Position numbers and translations under genes: made by a program. Of a stretch of 64,000 nt of DNA, positions 43,621-53,493 are shown piece by piece (the stretch's first letter is position 1; the number at the start of each line of letters is the position of its first letter). Location: positions 132,770-196,769 of the forward strand of contig DYFR01000002.1 in NCBI GenBank assembly GCA_020725115.1. Direction: 5' to 3'. Origin of the DNA: Thiohalomonas denitrificans. GTDB taxonomy: Bacteria; Pseudomonadota; Gammaproteobacteria; Thiohalomonadales; Thiohalomonadaceae. The notes under the pieces were generated by a model. The model was not told the DNA's origin. It saw nothing but the letters and a program-made list of their open reading frames with translations, and ran no database searches.

Positions 43621-44085
43621 CTACTCTCCCCGCCGACGCAGTATCTGTTCCAGCCGTTTCTGCTCTGCAACATCCAGTTGCGCATCATCGTTCCCCGTGC
43701 CTGAGGCACGCTGTCGCACCAGGCGTCCCAACACCACGACGCCAAGCAGCAACAATACGAAGGGACCCACCCACAGCAGCACAGTTGCGGCCCTCAGCGG
43801 CGGTCGATACAACACAAAGTCACCATAACGCTCGGTCATGAATTCAACGATATCGGCATTGCTCTTTCCGGCCAGGATCATGGTATGCACCTGGCGCCGC
43901 AGATCGAGCGCCAGTTCCGCATTGGAGTCGGCCAGACTCTGGTTCTGGCATACCAGACAGCGGAGTTCTTCGGACAGGCGCTTGAAGCGCACTTCCTGTT
44001 CCGGCGTTTCGAATTCATACACGCCAATGGATGCCACCGCGGAGGTAGCGACGAGCAGCAACAACGCCAGGCAGAAAATACGCAT
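43621..44085 (-). CDS. ccmH: Cytochrome c maturation protein CcmH
   Basis: A 154-residue periplasm-facing thiol oxidoreductase that reduces apocytochrome cysteines. It has a signal peptide (MRIFCLALLLLVATSAVA), the redox motif RCLVCQNQSLADSNAELALD and a C-terminal helix (VLLWVGPFVLLLLGVVVLGR). ATG 44085 overlaps the ccmG stop as TGATG; the open frame back to 44139 lies in ccmG. ccmI starts 4 nt after it. Confidence 0.94.
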   Translation of the reverse strand: MRIFCLALLLLVATSAVASIGVYEFETPEQEVRFKRLSEELRCLVCQNQSLADSNAELALDLRRQVHTMILAGKSNADIVEFMTERYGDFVLYRPPLRAATVLLWVGPFVLLLLGVVVLGRLVRQRASGTGNDDAQLDVAEQKRLEQILRRRGE

Positions 44086-44624
44086 CAGGCACCCCCTTGT
44101 TGCAGCTGGCGCACCACGGGTTCCATCTTCTCGCGCCATACCTGCGGCGTGATGGGGCCGATGTGCTTGTATCGGATCACGCCGCGGCCATCGACGACGA
44201 AGGTCTCCGGCACGCCATATACGCCCCAGTCGATACCCACGCGGCCATCCAGGTCGTGACCCGAGACACGATACGGATTGCCGTGGCGCTTGAGCCAGGC
44301 AATGGCATCGGCACGTTCATCCTTGTAGTTGAGGCCATAGATGGGAACATCGCCGCGTTGCGCCAGCTCCATCAGGAAGGGGTGCTCCTGCCTGCAGGCC
44401 ACGCACCAGCTGGCCCATATATTGACCAGCGCGACCGGTTGCTGTGTCAGTTCACGGCTGCCGAAGCTTGCCTCCGGTGCATGCAGCTGGGGCAGGGTGA
44501 ACGTCGGTGCCTGCTTGTCGATGAGCGGCGATGGCACCTCGCGTGGATTGAGACCGAGTCCCACGGCAAACAGCACCACCAGCGCCGCGAACAGCCCCAG
44601 GGGAAGAAGGAAACGTGCCTTCAT
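44085..44624 (-). CDS. ccmG: Thiol:disulfide interchange protein CcmG/DsbE
   Basis: A 179-residue thioredoxin-fold protein anchored by an N-terminal helix (LPLGLFAALVVLFAVGLGLN). The active site is WCVAC in LVNIWASWCVACRQEHPFLM, with the cis-proline region GVYGVPETFVVD. It keeps the apocytochrome CXXCH cysteines reduced. Overlaps ccmF by 4 nt (ATGA). Confidence 0.95.
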   Translation of the reverse strand: MKARFLLPLGLFAALVVLFAVGLGLNPREVPSPLIDKQAPTFTLPQLHAPEASFGSRELTQQPVALVNIWASWCVACRQEHPFLMELAQRGDVPIYGLNYKDERADAIAWLKRHGNPYRVSGHDLDGRVGIDWGVYGVPETFVVDGRGVIRYKHIGPITPQVWREKMEPVVRQLQQGGA

Positions 44625-46576
44625 GATGCGGCCTCGGTGGCGACATTACGCTTCAGTCGATAGCGCCGATCGGCAGCCGCCAGCAGGCCACCCAGCGCCA
44701 TCAGCAACGAACCGAGCCAGATCCAGCGCACATACGGCTTGTGATAAAGTCGCACGGCCCAGGCGCCGTCGCCGAGCGGCTCGCCCAGCGCCACATAGAG
44801 ATCGCGCGTCAGACCCCAGTCGATGCCGGCCTCGGTCATCGGCATGCCCTGCACCTTATAGAGCCTCTTCTCGCTATGCAGCACCACATCCCGCTGCCCT
44901 TCCTTCGAAACGCGGAGGTTCGCCCTGGTCGCCGTATAGTTGGGGCCTTCATGCTCGCTGATCCCCTCGAACAGGAATCGGTACTCACCCATGACATGGG
45001 ACTCTCCGGGTGCCAGGCGTACATCATGCTCCTGGCTGTAGTAGCTGGAGAAGGTGATGCCGATGGCCGTCACCGCCACGCCCAGATGCGCCGCCACCAT
45101 GCCATAGAAACTGCGGCTCTGACGCCGCAATCCCTGCCACAGTCCCGCACTGTTGCGCAGGCGAAGACGCAGATCGAGCAATGCCGAGGCAAGGATCCAT
45201 ACCCCCAGAACAGCACCCAGCATTGCCATCGGCTCCCAGGAACGGAACAGCAACCACGGCAACAACGCACCAATCACTACGCTCACCGCCAGCGTATACC
45301 GCACCGTCTGCTCCAGCCGGCCGATACTGTCCTGTTTCCAGCGCGCCAGCGTACCGATACCGATCATGAACAGCAGCGGCACCATCAAAGGAATAAACAC
45401 CGTGTTGAAGTAGGGCGGGCCAACAGATATCTTGCCCATCCCGAGGGCATCAAGCAGTAGTGGATAGAGCGTACCCAACATCACCGAACCCATGGCCACC
45501 ACCAGCAACACGTTGTTACCGAGCAGCAGGGTCTCGCGCGACACCACAGCGAAATGTCCCGTGCTCTTCACCTGCGGCGCACGCCAGGCATAAATCAGCA
45601 ACGATGCACCCACCATCACCGCCAGCAGCATGAGGATGAAGACGCCACGCTTCGGATCATTGGCAAAGGCATGCACCGAAGTCACCACACCGGAACGCAC
45701 CAGGAAGGCGCCGAGCAGACTGAGCGCGAAGGTCAGAATGGCCAGCAACACGGTCCAGTTCTTGAACGCACTGCGCTTCTCCGACACAGCCAGCGAATGG
45801 ATCAGTGCGGTACCCACCAGCCAGGGCAGGAACGAGGCATTCTCCACCGGATCCCAGAACCACCACCCGCCCCAGCCCAGTTCGTAATAAGCCCACCAGG
45901 AGCCGAGCGAGATGCCCAGGGTCATGAATACCCATGCCGTCGTGGTCCACGGCCGTGACCAGCGTGCCCAGGTGGCGTCCAGCCTGCCACCCAGCAATGC
46001 CGCGATGGCAAAGGCGAAGGCCACGGAAAAACCCACATAACCCATGTAGAGCATGGGCGGATGCAACACCAGACCGATGTCCTGCAACAGCGGATTGAGG
46101 TCGCGCCCGTCGGCGGGTATCGGCCATAGCCGTTCAAAGGGACTGGAGGTGAACAGCAGGAAGGCGAGGAAACCGACACTCACCAGTCCCATCACCCCCA
46201 GCACCCGCGCCACCATCAGCGTCGGCAGATGACGGCTGAAAGTACCGACGGCCACAGTCCAGCCGCCGAGCAGAAAGACCCACAGCAGCAGCGAACCTTC
46301 ATGACCACCCCACACGGCAGAGACCCGGTAGATGGTGGGCAACAGGGTGTTGGAATGCTGAGCCACATAGGCGACGGAAAAATCGTTGGTCACGAAGGCG
46401 GTCATCAACAGCAGGAAAGCGATGCCCATGAACAGGAATTGCCCCCACGCCGCCGGTCGTGCCACCGCAACCCAGCTATCCACGTTGCGCGCTGCACCGG
46501 CCAGCGGCACCACACCCAGCACCAATGCCATGCACAGAGCCAGTATCAAAGCGAAATGACCAAGTTCAGGGAGCAT
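44621..46576 (-). CDS. ccmF: Haem lyase subunit CcmF
   Basis: A 651-residue membrane protein with about 15 helices. The WWD domain GWGGWWFWDPVENASFLPWL and the flanking periplasmic histidines (LIHSLAVSEKR, SAVWGGHEGSLLLW) identify CcmF, the haem lyase core of System I. ATG 46576 has GGGAGC 1-6 nt upstream. The 72-bp gap to ccmE has nothing notable. Confidence 0.96.
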   Translation of the reverse strand: MLPELGHFALILALCMALVLGVVPLAGAARNVDSWVAVARPAAWGQFLFMGIAFLLLMTAFVTNDFSVAYVAQHSNTLLPTIYRVSAVWGGHEGSLLLWVFLLGGWTVAVGTFSRHLPTLMVARVLGVMGLVSVGFLAFLLFTSSPFERLWPIPADGRDLNPLLQDIGLVLHPPMLYMGYVGFSVAFAFAIAALLGGRLDATWARWSRPWTTTAWVFMTLGISLGSWWAYYELGWGGWWFWDPVENASFLPWLVGTALIHSLAVSEKRSAFKNWTVLLAILTFALSLLGAFLVRSGVVTSVHAFANDPKRGVFILMLLAVMVGASLLIYAWRAPQVKSTGHFAVVSRETLLLGNNVLLVVAMGSVMLGTLYPLLLDALGMGKISVGPPYFNTVFIPLMVPLLFMIGIGTLARWKQDSIGRLEQTVRYTLAVSVVIGALLPWLLFRSWEPMAMLGAVLGVWILASALLDLRLRLRNSAGLWQGLRRQSRSFYGMVAAHLGVAVTAIGITFSSYYSQEHDVRLAPGESHVMGEYRFLFEGISEHEGPNYTATRANLRVSKEGQRDVVLHSEKRLYKVQGMPMTEAGIDWGLTRDLYVALGEPLGDGAWAVRLYHKPYVRWIWLGSLLMALGGLLAAADRRYRLKRNVATEAAS

Positions 46577-46648
46577 GTTTCATTAACCTTGCAAGCTAAA
46601 GAATCCAGGGCAGGAACGAATTCCTCTGTGCCCCGGGTATCACCATCG

Positions 46649-47110
46649 TCATTGCGGACTGTGCGGATTGGGCAGTGCGCCCTCCTGCTCCGCCTTCATC
46701 AGCGCCTCGGCCACTTCCGGCGGCATGTAGTTCTCATCGTGCTTGGCCAGCACCTGATCGGCGGTGAAGCGACCGTTGGCAGCCAGCCGCCCCTGCGCCA
46801 CGATGCCCTGCCCCTCGCGGAACAGATCAGGCAGGATGCCGGTGTACTCGACGGTCACGTTGTGGGGGCCGTCGGTGACATCGAAACTGACCTGCAATCC
46901 CTGTCCATCGCGGCGCACGCTACCCTCGCGCACCAGGCCGCCGATACGGAAGTTATGACCCTGCGGCACCTCGCCGCGCACCACCTGGGTGGGGCTGTAG
47001 AACAGATTGATGTTCTCGTTCAGCGCGACCAGCGCCAGGGCCACGGCCGTGCCCACGCCTGCTACCACCAGGGCGATGATCAACAGCCGGTTACGACGTT
47101 TCGGATTCAC
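46649..47110 (-). CDS. ccmE: Haem chaperone CcmE
   Basis: A 153-residue haem chaperone: cytoplasmic basic start (NPKRRNRLLIIALVVAGVGT), one membrane helix and an OB-fold. The covalent haem-binding histidine is in VLAKHDENYMPPEVAEA. GTG 47110 is preferred because the family begins MNP(K/R)R and AGGA lies 8 nt upstream; ATG 47125 five codons earlier is possible. Either start overlaps the end of ccmD. Confidence 0.93.
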   Translation of the reverse strand: MNPKRRNRLLIIALVVAGVGTAVALALVALNENINLFYSPTQVVRGEVPQGHNFRIGGLVREGSVRRDGQGLQVSFDVTDGPHNVTVEYTGILPDLFREGQGIVAQGRLAANGRFTADQVLAKHDENYMPPEVAEALMKAEQEGALPNPHSPQ

Positions 47111-47270
47111 GCATTCTTTCCTCATGTTTTCGGCGTCGTGTCAGTTGACGCCATACCTCGCGCTCGGCGCGCCAGGGTTGCCACAGATTTACCGCCACCA
47201 CCAACAGGCCGAGCAGATAACTGGCCCAGACATAGATGGCATAACCGCCCATGTGCAGAAAGTCGCTCAT
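47091..47270 (-). CDS. ccmD: Cytochrome c maturation protein CcmD
   Basis: A 59-residue single-span protein, MSDFLHMGGYAIYVWASYLL onward, with a basic C-terminus (RRRKHEERMRE). The YAIYVWASYLL segment is the CcmD hallmark. It connects CcmC with CcmE to release haem-loaded CcmE. ATG 47270 overlaps the ccmC stop. It fits exactly between ccmC and ccmE in the operon. Confidence 0.92.
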   Translation of the reverse strand: MSDFLHMGGYAIYVWASYLLGLLVVAVNLWQPWRAEREVWRQLTRRRKHEERMRESETS

Positions 47271-48025
47271 TACCGCCTCCCTCCGCCTTGACGCCCATCA
47301 ATCAGCTCGCGCACCCACTGACTTTCACGCTCACGTCGCAGCAGCTCCGTGCGCGCCAGCCGCAGTGCCACCGCGACGTAGAACAGCGTGGCCGAGAAGG
47401 CCATCAGCAACAGCGGCCGCAACATGGTCCAGTCGATGGACGGCTTGTCGAACTTGGTCACCGTGGCGCCCTGATGCAGGGTGCTCCACCACTCCACCGA
47501 GTAGTGGATGATGGGGATATTCACTACACCCACCAGGGCCAATACCGCCGCGGCGCGGGCCGCCGTTTCGCGTTCCTCGATAGCGGCGAGCAAACCGATA
47601 TAGCCTAGATAGAGAAACAGCAGAATAAGTTCCGAAGTCAGGCGCGCATCCCAGATCCACCAGGTGCCCCACATCGGCTTGCCCCACAGCGAGCCGGTGG
47701 CCAGGGCGAGGAAGGTGAACCACGCGCCGATGGGCGCGCTGGCCGCCGCAAACATATCCGCCACCTTGATGCGCCACACCAGGGAAACCAGCGAGGCCGC
47801 GGCGATATTCATGTAGATGAACATCGACAGCCACGCTGCCGGCACATGCACGTACATGATGCGCACGCTCTCGCCCTGCTGGTAATCCGGCGGCGAGGCG
47901 AACAGCGCGTAATACAAACCGGCGACGCCGAGCAGCAGACTGCCCCAGCCGGCCCAGCGCGCCAGCGTGCCTGACCAGTTATAGAAGCGCTTCGGCGAAC
48001 CCTGTCGATGCAGCCAAGCCCACAT
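47270..48025 (-). CDS. ccmC: Haem exporter/handler CcmC
   Basis: A 251-residue membrane protein with six helices and the WWD motif KPMWGTWWIWDARLTSELIL between two periplasmic histidines (VHVPAAWLSMF and NIPIIHYSVEWW). It loads haem onto CcmE. ATG 48025 begins MWAWLHRQGSP. A 103-bp family-A repeat lies between it and ccmB. Confidence 0.95.
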   Translation of the reverse strand: MWAWLHRQGSPKRFYNWSGTLARWAGWGSLLLGVAGLYYALFASPPDYQQGESVRIMYVHVPAAWLSMFIYMNIAAASLVSLVWRIKVADMFAAASAPIGAWFTFLALATGSLWGKPMWGTWWIWDARLTSELILLFLYLGYIGLLAAIEERETAARAAAVLALVGVVNIPIIHYSVEWWSTLHQGATVTKFDKPSIDWTMLRPLLLMAFSATLFYVAVALRLARTELLRRERESQWVRELIDGRQGGGRR

Positions 48026-48052
48026 GACCCTACCCCTCTAATTCCAAACCTG

Positions 48053-48155
48053 TTTCACCGCAAAGGCGCAAACCACTTAACCCCCCGGCGCAGAGACGCA
48101 GAGACGCGGAGAACATTACCCTGCTTTCTCTGCGGCTCTGCGTCTCCGCGGCGGA
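48053..48155. repeat. Inverted-repeat element, family A (ccmB-ccmC spacer)
   Basis: About 103 bp; arms TTTCACCGCAAAGGCGCAAA and CTCTGCGTCTCCGCGGCGGA with a middle stretch CGCAGAGACGCAGAGACGC. Same family as the elements in the hyf operon. It splits ccmB from ccmC, which are otherwise adjacent genes. ccmB ends in TTGA. Confidence 0.85.
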
Positions 48156-48173
48156 TTCGGTTTCCCATCCGGT

Positions 48174-48857
48174 TCAATCCAGCGAAATGCGCAGCGCTGC
48201 CGCCGTGGCCAGCGGTGCCAGGGCCACCGCCAGCGCCAGCAGGGCACCGAGGAAGGCGAGCTGGCCGGTCACGGCCATGCCGGCCTGGGCATTGCCCACG
48301 GCGCCGGCGGCGAAGATCAGCACCGGCACGTACAGCGGCAGCACCAGCAGCGACAGCAGCACGCCGCCGCGGCGCAGTCCCACCGTCAGCGCCACGCCGA
48401 TGGCGCCGATGAGGCTGAGCAGCGGCGTGCCCAGGGCCAGGCTGGCCAGCAGTATGACCATCGCCTCGCCTTCAAGATTCAACAGCAGTGCCAGTAGCGG
48501 CGCCACCAGCAGCAGCGGCAGGCCGGTGACCAGCCAGTGCGCCGCCACCTTGGCCAGTACCAGCAGCGGCAGCGGATACGGCGTCAGCAGCATCTGCTCC
48601 AGCGCACCGTCGTCGAAATCGGAACGGAACATGCTCTCCAGCGCCAGCATCGCCGCCAGCAGCGCGCCCACCCAGATCACCCCGGGGGCGATGTTGCGCA
48701 GCAGCGCCGGATCGGGATTCATGCCGAGGGGAAACAGCGCCACCACCAGCACGAAAAACAGCAGCGGATTGGCCAGCTGGCCACGCTGGCGCAGCGCCAG
48801 CATCACGTCGCGGCGCAGTAGCGCGAACCAGGCATGGGCAAGCGAAGGGGTATTCAT
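48174..48857 (-). CDS. ccmB: Haem ABC transporter permease CcmB
   Basis: A 227-residue membrane protein with six helices; it starts NTPSLAHAWFALLRRDVMLA after Met and contains the conserved FRSDFDDGALEQMLLTPYPL loop. With CcmA and CcmC it forms the CcmABCD complex. Overlaps ccmA by 4 nt (ATGA). Confidence 0.95.
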   Translation of the reverse strand: MNTPSLAHAWFALLRRDVMLALRQRGQLANPLLFFVLVVALFPLGMNPDPALLRNIAPGVIWVGALLAAMLALESMFRSDFDDGALEQMLLTPYPLPLLVLAKVAAHWLVTGLPLLLVAPLLALLLNLEGEAMVILLASLALGTPLLSLIGAIGVALTVGLRRGGVLLSLLVLPLYVPVLIFAAGAVGNAQAGMAVTGQLAFLGALLALAVALAPLATAAALRISLD

Positions 48858-49486
48858 CCGAGATACAGCTGTTGCACGGTGCTGCCCGCCAGATCCACGG
48901 CATGGTGTGAGGTGACCACCGCCATGCCACCGCGCGCGGCATGCTCACGCAGCAGCGACTCCACCAGCCCGCGCCCGGACACATCCAGGGCAGTAAAAGG
49001 TTCATCCAGTATCCACAGGCGCGAGGAAGACAGCAGCAGGCGCGCCAGGGCCACGCGCCGACGCTGACCGGCGGAAAGTTTGCGGCAGGGAATGTCTTCG
49101 CACTCAAAGGGCAGGCCGATGCGTTGCAGCGCCTGCTCCGGCGTGACGCGTCCGTTCGTGCCTCCCAGGGCAGCGGCAAAAACCAGATTTTCCAGGGGGG
49201 TCAACTCTTCCTTGATACCGGCGTGGTGTCCGACATAGACGAGCTCCGTGGCGTAGGCAGCGTAATTGTCACGAATGTCCTCGCCGGCCCAGCGCACACA
49301 GCCGGCGGCTGGCCGGGTCAGGCCGCACAAGGTGCGCAACAGCGTCGTCTTGCCGCAACCGTTGGGGCCCTCGATCTGCAACACCTCACCCGAGCGCAAC
49401 ATGAAGCTCACATCGCGAAACAGGGTGCGTTCGGCACGGCGGCAGGCCAGGGCCTCGGCACTCAGACCTTCGGCTACAGTGGACAT
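48854..49486 (-). CDS. ccmA: Haem ABC transporter ATPase CcmA
   Basis: A 210-residue ABC ATPase with Walker A GPNGCGKTTLLRTLCGL, signature KLSAGQRRRVALARLLL and Walker B RLWILDEPFTALD. It powers release of haem-CcmE. First gene of the ccm operon; transcription would begin near 49500. ATG 49486 begins MSTVAEGLSAEALACRR. Confidence 0.95.
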   Translation of the reverse strand: MSTVAEGLSAEALACRRAERTLFRDVSFMLRSGEVLQIEGPNGCGKTTLLRTLCGLTRPAAGCVRWAGEDIRDNYAAYATELVYVGHHAGIKEELTPLENLVFAAALGGTNGRVTPEQALQRIGLPFECEDIPCRKLSAGQRRRVALARLLLSSSRLWILDEPFTALDVSGRGLVESLLREHAARGGMAVVTSHHAVDLAGSTVQQLYLG

Positions 49487-49509
49487 GAAACGGCGGAGCG
49501 GCTGTCGTC

Positions 49510-49746
49510 TCAGGCGCGCAACATGGTGTACAGCTCATCCTTGAGCTTCACACGGCGCATCTTCAGCTTTTCGGTGTAGGCATCGGACGGTGTCTCGACC
49601 TCCTGCTCGATACGCCGTACCTCGCGATCCACCTCGTGATATTCGTCGAACAGTTTTGCAAAATGTGCATTGCCGGTCTTCAGCGCATGAATGCGATCGT
49701 GAAATTCGGGAAAATCGTGCTGCAGATCGTGGTGCTCAATGGGCAT
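49510..49746 (-). CDS. YdcH/DUF465 family protein
   Basis: A 78-residue, all-helical basic/acidic coiled-coil protein: MPIEHHDLQHDFPEFHDRIH, then LKTGNAHFAKLFDEYHEVDR, then LKMRRVKLKDELYTMLRA. This is the DUF465 (YdcH) pattern; function unknown. ATG 49746 is the family start; longer in-frame starts lack support. It is 24 nt from ccmA on the same strand. Confidence 0.88.
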   Translation of the reverse strand: MPIEHHDLQHDFPEFHDRIHALKTGNAHFAKLFDEYHEVDREVRRIEQEVETPSDAYTEKLKMRRVKLKDELYTMLRA

Positions 49747-49964
49747 GACAGTACCTGTAAATACATGGGGAAACATCCGTGTCCGTTTTCCTCTCCCGTA
49801 GCGGGAAGGAGCGACAGGGAGCGCGCCAGGCGCAGGTTTCACGGTAACACATAGCCGGCTGCCAAGCCTACCCGACGCCCCGTTCCGTGCTCAAGCAGTT
49901 TTCGCCATGTTAAATAATCGTTATAGTGGCTGTACTTGCGTTTACCGTAACGCCACGCTCAAAC

Positions 49965-49991
49965 ACGCCGGCCCCGTGACGGGGCCGGCGT
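49965..49991 (+). promoter_or_regulatory. Leader hairpin upstream of mrp operon
   Basis: An 11-bp perfect stem, ACGCCGGCCCC and GGGGCCGGCGT, with loop GTGAC, 46 nt before the mrpA ATG and followed by only two Ts. Upstream sequence TTATAGT (49921-49926 region) could be a -10 box. The hairpin may be an attenuator or 5' mRNA stabiliser; no riboswitch core was recognised. Confidence 0.45.
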
Positions 49992-50037
49992 TGTCATGTA
50001 TAAACCGTTCCACTCATCGTGTAGCGCTGATCCGACC

Positions 50038-52836
50038 ATGAATCTCCTGTTCATCGTTCTGCTTCCCCTGCTCGGCGCCCTGCTGCCGCCGCTGGCCATC
50101 CGCTTCGGCCGCAGCGCCAGCGCCTGGACCGCGACGGCGATCACGGCGGCGGCCCTGCTGCTCGCCGTGGAGCCGATGGCGGCGGTCTTCGCCGGCACAC
50201 CGGCAGAGGCGCACTGGCCCTGGCTGCCGCAGGCCGGCCTCGACATCCACCTGCGCATGGACGGCCTCGCCGCCCTGTTCGTACTGCTGATCCTGGGCAT
50301 CGGCCTGCTGGTGATCCTGTACGCACGCTACTATCTGTCCGAGCGCGACCCCATGGGCCGCTTCTACGGCATGCTGCTGCTGTTCATGGGCGCCATGCTC
50401 GGCATCGCCCTGTCCGATCACCTGCTGCAGCTGCTGGTGTTCTGGGAGCTGACCTCGCTCAGCTCCTTCCTCCTCATCAGCTACTGGCACCACCGCTCCG
50501 ACGCCCGCCGCGGCGCGCGCATGGCCCTGGCCATCACCGGTGCCGGCGGCCTGGCCATGCTGGCCGGCTTCCTGCTCCTGGGCCACATCGTCGGCAGCTA
50601 CCAGATTTCGGTGATCCTGGACTCCGGCGACCTGATCCGCGCCCACCCGCTGTATGCACCGATGCTGCTATTGGTGTTGATGGGGGCCTTCACCAAGTCG
50701 GCGCAGTTCCCGTTCCACTTCTGGCTGCCCCACGCCATGGCGGCCCCCACCCCGGTCAGCGCCTATCTGCACTCGGCCACCATGGTGAAGGCCGGCGTGT
50801 TCCTGCTGGCGCGGCTCTACCCGGCCCTGTCGGGCACCGAGCTGTGGTTCTTCGTGGTGGGCGGCGTCGGCCTCGCCACCCTGCTCGTCGCCGCCTACAC
50901 CGCCCTGTTCAAGCACGACCTCAAGGGCCTGCTGGCCTACTCCACCATCAGCCACCTGGGCCTCATCACCCTGCTGTTCGGCATCGGCACCCCTCTGGCC
51001 GCGGTGGCCGGCGTGTTCCACATCATCAACCACGCCATCTTCAAGGCCTCGCTGTTCATGGCCGCCGGCATCATCGACCACGAAACCGGCACCCGCGACA
51101 TGCGCCTCATCAACGGCATGTGGAAGTACATGCCGCACACCGCCACCCTGGCCATGGTGGCCGCCGCCTCCATGGCCGGCGTGCCGCTGCTGAACGGTTT
51201 CCTGTCCAAGGAGATGTTCTTCGCCGAGACCCTGCACCTGGCCCCGCTGGGCTCGTTCAACTGGGCGCTGCCGGCGGCGGCCACCCTGGCCGGCATCTTC
51301 GCCGTGGCCTACTCGGCCCGCTTCATCCACGACGTGTTCTTCAACGGCGAACCCATCGACCTGCCCAAGTACCCGCCCCACGAACCGCCGCGCTACATGA
51401 AGGTGCCGGTGGAGATCCTGGTGGCCCTGTGCCTGCTGGTGGGCATCCTGCCGGCCCTCACCGTGGCGCCGCTGCTGGCGGTGGCGGCGGGCGCGGTGCT
51501 GAACGGCCCGCTGCCCGAGTACAGCCTGGCCATCTGGCACGGCTTCAACACCCCCTTCGTCATGAGCCTCATCGCCCTGGCCGGCGGCATCGCCCTGTAC
51601 ACCCAGCGCCAGAAGCTGTTCGACTTCCATGACCACGTCTTTCCCTTCCCCGATGCGCGCGCCATGTTCTGGGTCGCCATCGAGCGGCTGATGGACGCGG
51701 CGCAGGCGGCGACGCGGGCGCTGGAAAACGGCTCCCTCCAGCGCTATGCCGCCCTGCTGCTGCTCGCCGCCGTGGCCGCCGTCGCCTGGCCTTTCCTCGA
51801 CAGCGCGGCGCCCCTCGCCGGTCCGGTGCCGGCCGCGCCCATCGACGCCCTCACCCTGCTCGGCGCCCTGGTGATGATGGCCGCAGCCGTGGTCACCACC
51901 GTGTGGCAGCGCCAGCGCCTCACCGCCGTCATCGCCCTCAGCGTGGTGGGGCTGGTGGTGTCGCTGGCCTTCGTGCGCTGGTCGGCGCCGGACCTGGCCC
52001 TGACCCAACTGTCGGTGGAGGTGGTGACCATCGTGCTGTTGCTGCTGGCGCTGTACTTCCTGCCGCAGCGGGCGGCGGCGGATTCGTCCAACCTGCGCCG
52101 CGGCCGCGACCTGCTGCTGGCCCTGGGCGTGGGCGGCGGCGTCGGCCTCATCACCTGGGCCATGCTCACCCGTCCCTACACCACCATCGCCAACTACTTC
52201 GTGGAAAACAGCCTGCCCGGCGGCGGCGGCGCCAACGTGGTCAACGTGATCCTGGTGGACTTCCGCGGCTTCGACACCATGGGCGAGATCACCGTGCTGG
52301 CCATCGCCGCCATCGGCATCTTCGCCCTGCTCGACAACCTGCGCCTGGATATGCCGGCCACCGACGGCGGCGGCCGCCCCTGGTCCAGCGAGCGCCATCC
52401 GGTAGTGCTGTCCCAGCTCACCCGCTTCCTGCTGCCGCTGGCCCTGCTGGTGTCGGTGTACCTGTTCCTGCGCGGCCACAACGCGCCGGGCGGCGGCTTC
52501 ATCGCCGGCCTGGTCACCGCCGTGGCGCTGATCCTGCAATACATGGCCAGCGGCATCGAATGGACGCGCCAGCGCTGGCAGGTGCAATACCATCCGATGC
52601 TCGCCGCCGGCGTGCTCATCGCCGCCGCCACCGGCCTCGGCAGCTGGCTGTTCGACCGCCCCTTCCTCACCTCCGCCTTCGGCCACTTCCACCTGCCCCT
52701 GGCCGGCGAGTTCGAGCTGGCCACCGCCATGCTGTTCGACCTGGGCGTCTACCTCACGGTGGTGGGCGTGGTGATGCTGATCCTGGCCAACCTGGGCAAG
52801 CTGACCCAGCGCAGCGCCGGCGAGGGGGGAGCATGA
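50038..52836 (+). CDS. mrpA: Na+/H+ antiporter subunit MrpA fused to MrpB
   Basis: A 932-residue polytopic protein. The N-terminal ~650 residues are the NuoL-like antiporter domain ([60 protein letters not shown]). The middle carries the MrpA C-terminal part with [20 protein letters not shown] and [20 protein letters not shown]. The last ~150 residues are an MrpB domain ([20 protein letters not shown]). This fused A/B form defines group-2 Mrp systems. ATG 50038 lacks a strong ribosome site. It ends in ATGA followed by a repeat. Confidence 0.94.
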   Translation: MNLLFIVLLPLLGALLPPLAIRFGRSASAWTATAITAAALLLAVEPMAAVFAGTPAEAHWPWLPQAGLDIHLRMDGLAALFVLLILGIGLLVILYARYYLSERDPMGRFYGMLLLFMGAMLGIALSDHLLQLLVFWELTSLSSFLLISYWHHRSDARRGARMALAITGAGGLAMLAGFLLLGHIVGSYQISVILDSGDLIRAHPLYAPMLLLVLMGAFTKSAQFPFHFWLPHAMAAPTPVSAYLHSATMVKAGVFLLARLYPALSGTELWFFVVGGVGLATLLVAAYTALFKHDLKGLLAYSTISHLGLITLLFGIGTPLAAVAGVFHIINHAIFKASLFMAAGIIDHETGTRDMRLINGMWKYMPHTATLAMVAAASMAGVPLLNGFLSKEMFFAETLHLAPLGSFNWALPAAATLAGIFAVAYSARFIHDVFFNGEPIDLPKYPPHEPPRYMKVPVEILVALCLLVGILPALTVAPLLAVAAGAVLNGPLPEYSLAIWHGFNTPFVMSLIALAGGIALYTQRQKLFDFHDHVFPFPDARAMFWVAIERLMDAAQAATRALENGSLQRYAALLLLAAVAAVAWPFLDSAAPLAGPVPAAPIDALTLLGALVMMAAAVVTTVWQRQRLTAVIALSVVGLVVSLAFVRWSAPDLALTQLSVEVVTIVLLLLALYFLPQRAAADSSNLRRGRDLLLALGVGGGVGLITWAMLTRPYTTIANYFVENSLPGGGGANVVNVILVDFRGFDTMGEITVLAIAAIGIFALLDNLRLDMPATDGGGRPWSSERHPVVLSQLTRFLLPLALLVSVYLFLRGHNAPGGGFIAGLVTAVALILQYMASGIEWTRQRWQVQYHPMLAAGVLIAAATGLGSWLFDRPFLTSAFGHFHLPLAGEFELATAMLFDLGVYLTVVGVVMLILANLGKLTQRSAGEGGA

Positions 52837-52872
52837 GCTCGTGTTGTCAAATACAGAATCAACATCCAAGCA

Positions 52873-52945
52873 GTCCGCCAATGAACGCAAATGCACGCGA
52901 ATATGAAACAGTCTTATTTGCGTATATTCGCGTTCATTCGCGGAC
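52873..52945. repeat. Inverted-repeat element, family B (mrpA-mrpC spacer)
   Basis: A 73-bp palindrome: left arm GTCCGCCAATGAACGCAAAT, right arm ATTCGCGTTCATTCGCGGAC. A second copy lies at 53341-53476. It separates mrpA from mrpC by about 160 bp in total. Confidence 0.87.
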
Positions 52946-52994
52946 GTCTTTCCGTTGTTTTGCCGATCTCGCCACTGTCGCTTAGGACATCAGA

Positions 52995-53324
52995 ATGGAA
53001 GCCCTGGCTGCCTTGACTCTTGCCGTACTGGTGACCTGCGGGGTCTATCTGGTGCTGCGCGCGCGCACCTTTCCCGTGGTGCTCGGCCTGTCGCTGCTGT
53101 CCTACGCCGTCAACCTGTTCCTGTTCTTCACCGGTCGTCTGGTCACCGGCGCCCCGCCCCTGGCCGGCGGCGCCCTGCCCACCGCCGACCCGCTGCCCCA
53201 GGCCCTGGTGCTCACCGCCATCGTCATCGGTTTCGGCATGACCGCCTTTGTGGTGATCCTGGCCCTGCGCGCCCGCGGCGAACTGGGCAACGACCACGTC
53301 GACGGCAAGGGAGACGGCCAATGA
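52995..53324 (+). CDS. mrpC: Na+/H+ antiporter subunit MrpC
   Basis: A 109-residue, three-helix NuoK-like subunit: GVYLVLRARTFPVVLGLSLL, SYAVNLFLFFTGRLV and ALVLTAIVIGFGMTAFVVIL. The linker ADPLPQALVLTAIVI is the MrpC/NuoK signature. ATG 52995. It ends in ATGA (53321-53324) and is followed by a family-B element. Confidence 0.94.
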   Translation: MEALAALTLAVLVTCGVYLVLRARTFPVVLGLSLLSYAVNLFLFFTGRLVTGAPPLAGGALPTADPLPQALVLTAIVIGFGMTAFVVILALRARGELGNDHVDGKGDGQ

Positions 53325-53340
53325 ATCCGATAAAGACTGA

Positions 53341-53476
53341 GTCCGCAAATGAACGCGAATGGACGCAAATTGTTCAGAACCAAGAGGCCGCCGTATCGCG
53401 CCGTAAGTCGGATGGGCAGCTGCGCTCCTTTTGTAACACCATCACCATTCGCGTTCATTCGCGTTCATTCGCGGAC
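53341..53476. repeat. Inverted-repeat element, family B (mrpC-mrpD spacer)
   Basis: A 136-bp element: left GTCCGCAAATGAACGCGAAT, right with GCGTTCATTC twice in tandem and end GCGGAC. The bases ATGAATC occur both at the mrpC end (53321) and at the mrpD start (53494), as expected for a target duplication. Confidence 0.87.
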
Positions 53477-53493
53477 CGAGTGAGGTTCACAGG

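Noticed and set aside
50668..52896. 742-residue open frame antisense to mrpA
   Set aside because: Low-complexity, His/Gln/Gly-rich and without domain features; the sense strand encodes a clear MrpA/B.
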